From the NCBI GenBank assembly GCA_038230275.1, contig JBBRNO010000069.1, forward strand, positions 1 to 31,883: a stretch of 31,883 nucleotides of DNA, written 5' to 3'. A program made the translations under genes and the position numbers. Origin of the DNA: JANXXV01 sp038230275 (GTDB taxonomy: Bacteria > Acidobacteriota > Terriglobia > Bryobacterales > Bryobacteraceae). This document shows positions 1-7,057 of the stretch, piece by piece. Position 1 is the stretch's first letter. Each line of letters begins with the position of its first letter. The notes beneath the pieces were generated by a model. It did no database searches. It was given only the letters and a program-made list of their open reading frames with translations, and was not told the origin of the DNA.

Positions 1-501
1 CCAGCCGCCGGAGAACTCTTCGGTAAAACGTTTCCAGTCGTCTTTGTGGAACCCCAGCCCGTCCAGCACCGCGCCCACCTGTGCCTCGATGGCGTACCCA
101 TCGCGAGCCCGGAATTCACTGTCCACGCGCTGGAAGCGGTCAGCCACCTGCCGGTATTCCTCGCCCGCCGGATCCACCTCGGACATACGCTGGGTCAGCG
201 TTTCCAGCTCTTCTTCCATCGCCTGCAGGCTGGCGAATACCGTCATGCATTCATGGAAAACCGTGCGGCCCTTCAGCGCCAGCCCGTCCTGCGGAAGATA
301 GCCCGCCGTGATTCCTTTGGTAGCGGTAACGGTGCCGTAATCCAGCCCGTCCATTCCGGCCAGTATCTTCAGCACGGTGGATTTTCCGGTGCCGTTGGCG
401 CCCACCAGACCAACCCGGTCCTTGCTGTTGATCAGCCAGTCGAGCTCTTGAAAGAGAAGTTTATGGCCGAAACGTTTTCCGGCTCCAGTGAGTTGCAGCA
501 T
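1..501 (-). CDS. ABC-F family ATPase, N-terminal part (cut by window edge)
   Basis: The first 167 codons of an ABC-F protein, a soluble ATPase class that acts on the ribosome (Uup/EttA/ABCF3 type) rather than in transport. The product starts MLQLTGAGKRFG. A Walker A motif GANGTGKST lies at residues 34-42, and a Q-loop-like YLPQDG near residue 76. A charged helical stretch follows, and the frame leaves the window within EEFSGGW, the beginning of the first ABC signature. No membrane segment is present. The start codon is 6 bases after the stop of the upstream amidohydrolase gene, so the two are probably co-transcribed. The second ATPase half and the linker lie outside, so the subfamily cannot be assigned. 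Family assignment is secure; the exact role is not. Confidence 0.93.
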   Translation of the reverse strand, partial: MLQLTGAGKRFGHKLLFQELDWLINSKDRVGLVGANGTGKSTVLKILAGMDGLDYGTVTATKGITAGYLPQDGLALKGRTVFHECMTVFASLQAMEEELETLTQRMSEVDPAGEEYRQVADRFQRVDSEFRARDGYAIEAQVGAVLDGLGFHKDDWKRFTEEFSGGW

Positions 502-507
502 TGATGA

Positions 508-2064
508 TTAATGGGTCGATCTAAGAATCTTTCCCGGCCGGGTGTCGTTTAATTTGCCGTCTTCCACTATCGGCGTGCCGTTCACCAGCACAAAGTCAAA
601 ACCTTCTGTAAACTGGTGCGGCTTCTGAAATGTGGCCTTGTCCTCAATCCGGGCCGGATCGAAAATCAGCAAATCCGCGGCCATACCTTCCCGCACCAAA
701 CCGCGGTCGCGGAACCCGAACGTACGCGCGGGCAGCGATGTCATACGGCGGATGGCATCTTCCAGTGTGATTACATTCCGCCGCCGCACAAACTCGGCAA
801 GCACACGCGAGTTCGTCGCGTAGGAACGGGGGTGTGGCATACCGGCGCCCAATTCCCGCACCCCTCCGTCGCTGGCAATCGCCGTGTTCGGATAGCGCAG
901 AATCCGCTCCACATCTTCATTCCCCATGGAGTGATAAACCATTTGCGCGCCACCCAGAAGAATCATGTCGAGGATGGTCTCAATCTCCGCTTCCACCGTG
1001 GCCGGCCGGCCTTTCATCAGGGTGATCTCGCTGATGTTCTTTCCCTCATACGCGGGCTCGGGTTTGAATGTAGCCACAATGGCGTACTCGTAATTCTTCT
1101 GGCCTTTACTCGCCACCATCTGCTTCATCTCGTTCACAATGCGCGCGTGGCTTTCCGGTGAGTTGATGCGTTCGTTAATCGCCGCCGCGCCATCGGCCAG
1201 CGCCCAACTGGGAAGTGTGATGCCCAGGTTCGTGCTCGAATGATCGTAGGGATACTGATCCACCACCACGTCCACGCCTTCCTTGCGATACTTTTCCACT
1301 AGCGCAAGCGACTTGTCACTCGCCCCCCAAAGCCGCTTGTTGTCGATCTTGAAATGCGATAATTGCACGCGCATCCCGGCTTCCTTGCCCACCGTGACGG
1401 CCTCGTCAATCGCCTTCAAAACATCGGCGCCTTCATCCCGCATATGGCTGGCATAAACACCCCCGTGCTTAGCCGCGGCCTTGCCCAACGCCACCACCTC
1501 TTCGGTGTTCGAGTAGGTGCCTGGAATGTAAATCAGCCCGGTAGAAAATCCCACCGCCCCATCCAGCATCGCCTTTTCAACCAGCCCTTGCATCTTCGAA
1601 ATCTCTTCCGCGGTCGCCGCTCTGTTCGCGTCTCCCATCACTTCCCGCCGGACGGTATTGTGCCCGTAGAGCGAAGCCAGATTGATGCCGATCCCCTGCT
1701 TCTCCAGCGCCGCAAACCACGCGCTCAAGTCCGCCTTCGACCCGCCGCAGTTCCCGCTCACAATGCTGGTCACTCCGTCCAGAAGATAATTGTCGGCGCG
1801 CGGTATTTTCTCCAGATCTTCCACATGCGTGTGGACATCAATGAATCCGGGAGTCACAACGCGATTCGCGGCATCAATCGTCCGATCGGCGGTCGCTGGG
1901 GAAAGTTTGCCAATCGCCGCAATCTTGCCGCCCTTCACTCCGATGTCCGCCAGATACCACGGGTTTCCAGAACCATCGATGACCCGCGCATTACGAATCA
2001 GCAGATCGTAGTCGGCGGCGCGCGCGGCGGCTGCGAGTAGACAAAGGACGAGTAGGCGCGACAT
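508..2064 (-). CDS. Secreted N-acyl-D-amino-acid deacylase (D-aminoacylase) family amidohydrolase
   Basis: A 518-residue amidohydrolase with a cleavable signal peptide (about residues 1-17, ending ARA-AD), so it probably acts in the periplasm or outside. D-aminoacylases remove the acyl group from N-acyl-D-amino acids with bound zinc. The expected ligands are visible: H78 and H80 in DVHTH, C106 in SGNCGG (the cysteine typical of this subgroup), H207 in YASHMRDEG, H237 in LSHFKID, and the catalytic-type D399 in IASDGG. Length matches the family. The gene lies between accD (31-base gap) and an ABC-F gene (6-base gap). It has no clear Shine-Dalgarno, but a TAGAAT box stands 8 bases before the ATG. 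Substrate could be D-amino-acid derivatives or dipeptides; related dihydroorotase-like enzymes cannot be excluded. Confidence 0.9.
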   Translation of the reverse strand: MSRLLVLCLLAAAARAADYDLLIRNARVIDGSGNPWYLADIGVKGGKIAAIGKLSPATADRTIDAANRVVTPGFIDVHTHVEDLEKIPRADNYLLDGVTSIVSGNCGGSKADLSAWFAALEKQGIGINLASLYGHNTVRREVMGDANRAATAEEISKMQGLVEKAMLDGAVGFSTGLIYIPGTYSNTEEVVALGKAAAKHGGVYASHMRDEGADVLKAIDEAVTVGKEAGMRVQLSHFKIDNKRLWGASDKSLALVEKYRKEGVDVVVDQYPYDHSSTNLGITLPSWALADGAAAINERINSPESHARIVNEMKQMVASKGQKNYEYAIVATFKPEPAYEGKNISEITLMKGRPATVEAEIETILDMILLGGAQMVYHSMGNEDVERILRYPNTAIASDGGVRELGAGMPHPRSYATNSRVLAEFVRRRNVITLEDAIRRMTSLPARTFGFRDRGLVREGMAADLLIFDPARIEDKATFQKPHQFTEGFDFVLVNGTPIVEDGKLNDTRPGKILRSTH

Positions 2065-2072
2065 GGGGGTAA

Positions 2073-2078
2073 ATTCTA
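2073..2078 (-). promoter_or_regulatory. Possible -10 box of a leaderless promoter for the amidohydrolase
   Basis: Read on the minus strand, TAGAAT is followed by 8 bases and then the ATG at 2064. No purine-rich Shine-Dalgarno stands before the start. Transcription from this box would begin at or next to the start codon. No convincing -35 hexamer is seen 16-18 bases upstream, so this is a suggestion only. Confidence 0.3.
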
Positions 2079-2095
2079 TTGTCGCAGATACGAAC

Positions 2096-2947
2096 TTAGT
2101 TACAGAAGAAATCCAGAACTTCCGACAGATAGTTCTTCATTTCCGTGCGCTTCACCACCGCGTCCAGAAACCCGTGCTGCAGCAAAAATTCACTGCGCTG
2201 AAAGCCTTCGGGTAGCTTTTGCCGGATGGTCTGTTCAATCACGCGTGGACCCGCAAAACCAATCTGCGCCCCGGGCTCGCCGATATTCAGATCGCCCAGC
2301 ATCGCGAAACTGGCCGTAACTCCGCCCGTCGTGGGATCGGTCATCACACTAATAAACGGCACGCGGGCTTCATCCAGCAGCATCAACGCGGAACTGATCT
2401 TGGCCAGTTGCATCAAACTCACCGCGCCTTCCTGCATCCGCGCGCCGCCGGAAGCCGACACGATAATCAACGGCATCCTGTTTGCCAGGGATCGCTCAAT
2501 CGCGCGCGTGATCTTTTCACCCACCACCGCACCCATGCTGCCGCCGATGAACTTCAACTCCATCACACAGATGTTCACCATCCGTCCGTTCATTAGTCCG
2601 GTTGCCGAAATCAGCCCATCGGTCATGCCGGTGCTTGCCCGCATGGCGGCCAGGCGCTCTTTGTAAGGCTTCGAATCCACGAATTCCAGCGGATCGGTGG
2701 ACGTTAAATCCTTGTCGTACTCCTCCCACGGCCCGTCAAACAACAGCGCCAGCCGCGCGCGGGAATCGATGCGGAAATGAAATCCGCACTTCGGGCACAC
2801 TTGCAGACCCTCTTCCAACGTCTTGCGCCAGGTGATTTGACCACACTTGTCGCACTTCGTCCAAAGGCCTTCGGTCTTTACGTTTCGGTTCGCGTCGTCA
2901 GGCCCTTCAGGCCCGACGCCAGGTTTTTGGCGTGTCCACCAGCTCAT
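2096..2947 (-). CDS. accD: Acetyl-CoA carboxylase, carboxyltransferase beta subunit
   Basis: AccD, 283 residues, the usual length. With AccA it moves the carboxyl group from carboxybiotin to acetyl-CoA to make malonyl-CoA for fatty acid synthesis in the cytoplasm. The N-terminal four-cysteine zinc ribbon is clear: C32, C35, C51 and C54 in CDKCG and CPKCG. The crotonase-fold core carries typical stretches including SASGGARMQEG, TDPTTGGVTASFAMLGD and FAGPRVIEQTI. The gene starts 16 bases after the rlmH stop in a run of minus-strand genes, with no strong Shine-Dalgarno, suggesting coupled expression. accA is not in the window. Identification is very secure. Confidence 0.98.
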   Translation of the reverse strand: MSWWTRQKPGVGPEGPDDANRNVKTEGLWTKCDKCGQITWRKTLEEGLQVCPKCGFHFRIDSRARLALLFDGPWEEYDKDLTSTDPLEFVDSKPYKERLAAMRASTGMTDGLISATGLMNGRMVNICVMELKFIGGSMGAVVGEKITRAIERSLANRMPLIIVSASGGARMQEGAVSLMQLAKISSALMLLDEARVPFISVMTDPTTGGVTASFAMLGDLNIGEPGAQIGFAGPRVIEQTIRQKLPEGFQRSEFLLQHGFLDAVVKRTEMKNYLSEVLDFFCN

Positions 2948-2963
2948 GAGTTCACGTATTACG

Positions 2964-3383
2964 TTAGCGCGGGTAAGGATGGCCCCGCAACGTTGTGAAC
3001 GCGCGGTAGAGTTGTTCGGCCAGCATGGCGCGCGCCAATTCGTGTGGAAAAGTCATTGCGGACAGCGACAACAGCAGGTCCGCGCGGCTCTTCCAGGCAG
3101 GGGGTAGACCGTCGGCACCGCCTATCAGAAACACCTGGTCCCTCCCTTCCAGCTCCGCCTTGGCAATCAATTCGATGAACTGCGCTGACTTCATCGGCCG
3201 CCCGTCCGGGTCCAGCAATACTTTCGCCGCCGACGGATGCTTCGCCCAAATATCGGTGCGGCCCGGATGAATCTCCCGCATCTCGCACGGGCAATACCGC
3301 GTGGTCCGCTTGATAAATTCCTCGGCGAATCCGTTGGCATACTGGTCGCGCGCTTTGCCGATGTAGTAGAGAAAAATCTTCAT
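2964..3383 (-). CDS. rlmH: 23S rRNA (pseudouridine1915-N3)-methyltransferase RlmH
   Basis: RlmH is a small SPOUT methyltransferase that methylates pseudouridine 1915 in helix 69 of 23S rRNA in assembled ribosomes. This copy has 139 residues, slightly short of the roughly 155 in E. coli. The SAM-binding region FLIGGADG and the conserved SAMTFPHELAR plus AEQLYRAFTTLRGHPY segment are present. The last residues read PYPR where most family members read PYHR or PYHH. Tyr and Arg are kept, but the usual histidine is proline; I read these codons directly. The ATG overlaps the stop of the phosphatase gene by one base (TGATG), indicating translational coupling. Confidence 0.95.
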   Translation of the reverse strand: MKIFLYYIGKARDQYANGFAEEFIKRTTRYCPCEMREIHPGRTDIWAKHPSAAKVLLDPDGRPMKSAQFIELIAKAELEGRDQVFLIGGADGLPPAWKSRADLLLSLSAMTFPHELARAMLAEQLYRAFTTLRGHPYPR

Positions 3384-4102
3384 CAGCGGTAAGTCAGCAG
3401 CGCACGGTCGTCCAAATGCGGATGCGCGTTGAAGGAACTTAGCGAGAAGCGATCCCCGGAAAACAGGAATTCCGTATACGCACTGTTCCGCGACACCCAG
3501 ACCAGCTCAATCGCTTTGTGCGGAGCAAGGTCATGCGCCAGTCCCACGGTGGCGGCAATCGGCCCACCGGAGGTGAACGCCACCGAACGGGACGACTTCG
3601 TCGCCACGGACCGAATGTGCTGGATTCCGCGCTGAACGCGCGTACGGAATTCGGCCCAGGATTCCACCTCCGGCGCGTGCATTGTCCCCAGCGACCAGTG
3701 CCGCGCCACCTCCTCAAACAGCCGTTCCAACAGCAGGCCCACCTGCGGCGAATCCGTCCCATCGCGATAGGCTTCCTGCATCTCGCGCACTGGCTGGTGC
3801 GCCTCCGCCAGCATCGGCATCAACCTGCGCATCAGCAAAGTGGCATCGAACTCATCCAGATCCCTTATGATGGTGGTTTCTGGCCAGGGCGCGCCTGCGG
3901 TGCGGTACACACCGGCAACAATTTCGGCGGTACGGATGTGCCGTTCGGCGGGACCTTGAAACACCTGATCGAACGAAACACCGCTCTTCAGCCAGAACTC
4001 TCCCAGCTTGCGCGCCTGTTGTTCGCCCAACGCGGAGAGCTTGTCGTAGTTTTCGGCCATGTAGGAAGCTTGTCCGTGGCGGACAAGCGTTAGTTGACTC
4101 AT
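3383..4102 (-). CDS. Histidine phosphatase (phosphoglycerate mutase-like) family protein
   Basis: A 239-residue protein of the histidine phosphatase superfamily, which uses a phospho-histidine intermediate on small phosphoesters or phosphoproteins. The N-terminal TLVRHGQASY gives catalytic R8 and H9. R57 (in ERHIRTAE) and acidic E84 fit the phosphate pocket. The second catalytic histidine, normally in a SHGG motif, is not seen: the matching place reads FTSGGPIA, with serine at about 178. Such members exist, but activity is uncertain and the substrate unknown. It heads the minus-strand run rlmH-accD-amidohydrolase-ABC-F. The start is preceded by an A/T-rich -10-like box 8 bases away and has no Shine-Dalgarno. 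Confidence 0.88.
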   Translation of the reverse strand: MSQLTLVRHGQASYMAENYDKLSALGEQQARKLGEFWLKSGVSFDQVFQGPAERHIRTAEIVAGVYRTAGAPWPETTIIRDLDEFDATLLMRRLMPMLAEAHQPVREMQEAYRDGTDSPQVGLLLERLFEEVARHWSLGTMHAPEVESWAEFRTRVQRGIQHIRSVATKSSRSVAFTSGGPIAATVGLAHDLAPHKAIELVWVSRNSAYTEFLFSGDRFSLSSFNAHPHLDDRALLTYR

Positions 4103-4106
4103 TCTG

Positions 4107-4116
4107 TATTAGAATA
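4107..4116. promoter_or_regulatory. Shared near-palindromic -10 region between divergent genes
   Basis: TATTAGAATA lies in the 36-base gap between the divergent phosphatase (starts 4102, minus) and glycosyltransferase (starts 4139, plus). It contains TAGAAT on the plus strand and TATTCT on the minus strand, overlapping almost completely. Neither direction has a good -35 at standard spacing. In the minus direction the box is 8 bases from the ATG; in the plus direction a GAGG-type ribosome site follows at 4131-4134. Confidence 0.35.
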
Positions 4117-4138
4117 GCTTCCTCAGTGAAGAGGTGTC

Positions 4139-4858
4139 TTGTTCAGCGCTGAAAGTCTAAGTGTGTTTTTCCCCGCGTATAATGACGCGCCGTCGCTTCC
4201 GCTGTTGATCTCCCGCACCTTTGAAACGCTCAAAGAACATGTGGCGGATTATGAAGTGATTGTTGTGAACGACGGCAGTTACGATAACACCGGCGACGTG
4301 CTGGCGGAGCTCGCCAGACAGCACGCACCGCACATGCGCGTCATCACCCATCCGGAAAATCGCGGCTATGGCGGAGCCCTGCGCACCGGTTTTGCCGCCG
4401 CCACCAAAGACCTGGTTTTCTACACCGATGGCGACGGCCAGTACGATGTCCGCGAACTGCCAAAACTGCTGGCCTTGATGGGCCCCAAGACCGGCCTGGT
4501 GAATGGCTACAAGTTGGAACGTAACGACCCGCGCCATCGCATCTGGATCGGCAACGTCTACAACGCATTTGCCCGCTTTCTGTTTCGCATTCACATCCGC
4601 GATGTGGATTGCGATTTCCGTCTCATGCGCCGCCGTCTGTTGCAAGACCTGCAACTGACGTCCACCAGCGGGACCATCTGCGTGGAACTGGTCCGCAAGC
4701 TGGAACTCTCGCGGTTCCACGTGGAAGAGGTCGGCGTGCATCACTATCCCAGGCTGCACGGACGTTCGCAGTTCTTTCGCGTCCAGTCGCTGCTAAATAC
4801 GCTGCGCCAGTTGATCCGGCTCTACTTTCAACTGCTCGGTACAATGAAGAAGCAATGA
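4139..4858 (+). CDS. Family 2 glycosyltransferase (polyprenyl-phosphate sugar transferase-like)
   Basis: A 239-residue GT2 enzyme of the DPM1/GtrB kind, which moves a sugar from a nucleotide donor to a lipid phosphate or other acceptor at the inner face of the membrane. The GT-A fold shows in FFPAYNDA, the donor-binding VVNDGSYDNTG (D45) and the metal-binding TDGDGQYD (D97-D99). CDFRLMRR near residues 158-165 is typical of the acceptor region. The C-terminus is short, with no pair of transmembrane helices, only an amphipathic LIRLYFQLLG end. The start is TTG, chosen because GAGGTG precedes it and no ATG is available before the conserved fold. It overlaps the next gene by four bases (ATGA), so the two are probably translated together. 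Donor and acceptor are unknown. Confidence 0.9.
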   Translation: MFSAESLSVFFPAYNDAPSLPLLISRTFETLKEHVADYEVIVVNDGSYDNTGDVLAELARQHAPHMRVITHPENRGYGGALRTGFAAATKDLVFYTDGDGQYDVRELPKLLALMGPKTGLVNGYKLERNDPRHRIWIGNVYNAFARFLFRIHIRDVDCDFRLMRRRLLQDLQLTSTSGTICVELVRKLELSRFHVEEVGVHHYPRLHGRSQFFRVQSLLNTLRQLIRLYFQLLGTMKKQ

Positions 4859-6513
4859 ACCCCACCATCTCCCGCAGAGCCCTGTTAGCGGTCGCAACTT
4901 CCACGGCGGCACTGAAGGCGCAGGCGGTTCCTGCGGTGAAGGACATTGTTCAGCGGCACGACGAGGCCATTGCGCGGCTGCTGAAAACGCAGGATACCGA
5001 TCCGTCCAGCCGTTGGCGCGGCATCCTTCCCGATGAATTTGGGTTGCACAATCCGGCAACCGCGTGCGGCATCATCAGCAGCCTGGCAACCGCCTATCTG
5101 CATCCGGAATCCAGGTACCGTCACGACGCGGAACTGGTGCAGCGGATAAAGCTGGCGGCCGGATTGCTGGCGCGCGAGATCACACCGGACGGCAATCTGG
5201 ATAACCCCATCACCAACTTCAACTCGCCTCCAGACACGGCCTTCGGCGTGCGCGCCATGTGCACCGGCGCCGTGTTGGCCAAGCGGCAGGGCGAACGCGA
5301 ACTGCTTGCCATCATGGAGCCCTTCCTGAAGACGGCCGGCGCCTCGCTCAGCCATGGCGGCATACACACGCCGAACCACCGCTGGGTGGTCTGCGCGGCC
5401 CTGTCTCAATTGCACGAAATCTTCGGCGAACCAACGTACCTGCGCCGCATCGATCAGTGGATGGCGGAAGGCATCGACATCGACGCCGACGGCATGTATG
5501 ACGAACGCAGCACCGTGCAATACAACCCCATAGTGGATAGCGCGCTGGTAGTGATGGCCGCGAAGCTGAAACGCCCTGAACTGCTGGACTATGTCCGCCG
5601 CAATCTGGACGCCATGATGTATTTGCTTCATCCCCGCTATGAGGTGGTGACTGAGATTTCCCGCCGCCAGGACCTGAACCAGCGCGGCGATATGGGAGGC
5701 TACTGGTTCCCTCTGCAGTACATGGCGCTTCACGATAGCAACGGCCGCTACATGATGCTGAGCAACCATTACGCGCCAACGCACGCGCCGCTATCGGCCT
5801 TTATGGAGTATCCGGAATTGAACGCAGCCGGACCGAAGCCGGAACCCGTCCCCGATCAATATGAGAAGCGTATGCAGGGGCTGGACCTGGTGCGCATCCG
5901 GCGCGGCGCTACCAGCGCGTCCATCTTCACCAAAGGCAACAGCCGCTTCTTTACCCTGCGCCGTGGAGACGCGGTGATCAACGCCGTCCGCTTCGCCAGC
6001 GCCTTTTTTGGAAAAGCGCAGTTCGTTCCAGACACCGCCGAATCCAAGGACGGAGTGCACCATCTCACGCAGTCCCTGGAAGCGCCTTACTACCAACCGT
6101 TCACTCCCACCCGCAAGATTGCCGCCGGCGAGTGGGTGTCCACCCAGAAGCAGCGCCCGCAAAGCGAGGTCTGCCATTTTCAACAATCGGCGTCCATCAC
6201 CGAAACAAAGACGGGCTTCCGCGTTCGCGTGCAGGCAGGCGGCACGAAAAACGTTCCGGTCACCATTGAGATCAATTTCCGCGAAGGTGGAAAACTGGAA
6301 GGTGTGGCGCCCATGCACAAGGTTGAGGATGGTTGGGCACTGGCATCGGGAAAAGGAATTTACCGCATGGGCGGCGACAGCATCACCTTCGGCCCCGCGC
6401 TGCACGAACATTCTTTCGTGCAGATGCGCGGCGGGTTGCCGAAGCTATCAGGCCCCAGCGTTTACTTAACGGGTTTTACGCCTTTCGACCATACGATCGA
6501 TTTCGAACTTTAG
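4855..6513 (+). CDS. Tat-exported protein of unknown function, possible polysaccharide-lyase-like fold
   Basis: A 552-residue protein starting at the ATG that overlaps the glycosyltransferase stop. The N-terminus TISRRALLAVATSTAALKA is a twin-arginine export signal (R7-R8 then a hydrophobic stretch and AQA), so a folded, perhaps cofactor-bearing protein is exported. The N-terminal 350 residues are helical and resemble the alpha/alpha toroid of heparinase- or alginate-lyase-type enzymes, with GGIHTPNHRWVVCAALSQL and DGMYDERSTVQYN as conserved-looking segments. The C-terminal part is beta-rich. I do not recognise a named family; lyase activity on an acidic polysaccharide is a guess. The 3' end overlaps the convergent PEP-CTERM gene by 38 bases. 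An upstream in-frame extension overlaps the glycosyltransferase gene and was rejected. Confidence 0.85.
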   Translation: MNPTISRRALLAVATSTAALKAQAVPAVKDIVQRHDEAIARLLKTQDTDPSSRWRGILPDEFGLHNPATACGIISSLATAYLHPESRYRHDAELVQRIKLAAGLLAREITPDGNLDNPITNFNSPPDTAFGVRAMCTGAVLAKRQGERELLAIMEPFLKTAGASLSHGGIHTPNHRWVVCAALSQLHEIFGEPTYLRRIDQWMAEGIDIDADGMYDERSTVQYNPIVDSALVVMAAKLKRPELLDYVRRNLDAMMYLLHPRYEVVTEISRRQDLNQRGDMGGYWFPLQYMALHDSNGRYMMLSNHYAPTHAPLSAFMEYPELNAAGPKPEPVPDQYEKRMQGLDLVRIRRGATSASIFTKGNSRFFTLRRGDAVINAVRFASAFFGKAQFVPDTAESKDGVHHLTQSLEAPYYQPFTPTRKIAAGEWVSTQKQRPQSEVCHFQQSASITETKTGFRVRVQAGGTKNVPVTIEINFREGGKLEGVAPMHKVEDGWALASGKGIYRMGGDSITFGPALHEHSFVQMRGGLPKLSGPSVYLTGFTPFDHTIDFEL

Positions 6514-7054
6514 CACCGATCAGAATCAGACCTAGGCCAATTAGAGCGATGCTGGCGGGCTCCGGCGTCGAAAAAGTCAGCGCGCCGTCTACACCTACGT
6601 CTCCAACCACGATCGCGCCCGTGTCGGGAAAATTCGCCAGCAGCGGTGTTACTTGGTCAGCAGCGTACAAACTGAACAAAAATGAACTCCCCGTTGTCGC
6701 CACTCCGCTGGGGGCAGGGCCATCGAAAGTAACCAGGAAGCTTAACGAATTCGTGAAGGTGAAACCCTCGAAATAGTCGTTAAAAGCAGTTGTATTGTCG
6801 ATGCGCAGGTTTCCCGGCAGCAGGCCAGTCACGGCGCCGTTGATTTGCCGAACGCCATTGAGTTGGCCTCCTGGAGTAAAGAAATCAATTGTGATGAAAG
6901 AAGGATCAGTGACACCAGGCCCGGGATTGTATTGGAAATCCACATTACCGGTAGTCCCGGAAATTGAACTGGTATTCACATTGACCTGAACGCTGACTGG
7001 AGACGCAACGATAGCCATCCCGCAGCAAAAGAGTAAAAGGAGAGATTTGCGCAT
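6476..7054 (-). CDS. PEP-CTERM sorting domain protein
   Basis: A 192-residue exported protein. It has a signal peptide (about residues 1-22), a Thr/Ser/Gly-rich beta-type body, and the tripartite C-terminal sorting tag: TPEPASIALIGLGLILIGA, a hydrophobic helix, and the basic tail KVRNRSYGRKA. In known systems such tags are processed by an exosortase and the protein is attached to or released at the surface, often in biofilm or exopolysaccharide settings. No exosortase is in this window. It begins 3 bases after the stop of the large nuclease gene, with a GGAG site inside that gene's 3' end, so the two form an operon. The body has no recognisable domain; function unknown. Confidence 0.9.
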   Translation of the reverse strand: MRKSLLLLFCCGMAIVASPVSVQVNVNTSSISGTTGNVDFQYNPGPGVTDPSFITIDFFTPGGQLNGVRQINGAVTGLLPGNLRIDNTTAFNDYFEGFTFTNSLSFLVTFDGPAPSGVATTGSSFLFSLYAADQVTPLLANFPDTGAIVVGDVGVDGALTFSTPEPASIALIGLGLILIGAKVRNRSYGRKA

Positions 7055-7057
7055 AGG

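Noticed and set aside
1363..2040. Plus-strand open frame of 225 codons
   Set aside because: It is antisense to the D-aminoacylase gene, whose metal ligands are all in place.
4609..4854. Upstream extension of the Tat-exported gene
   Set aside because: It lies inside the glycosyltransferase gene in another frame; the Tat signal begins at 4855.
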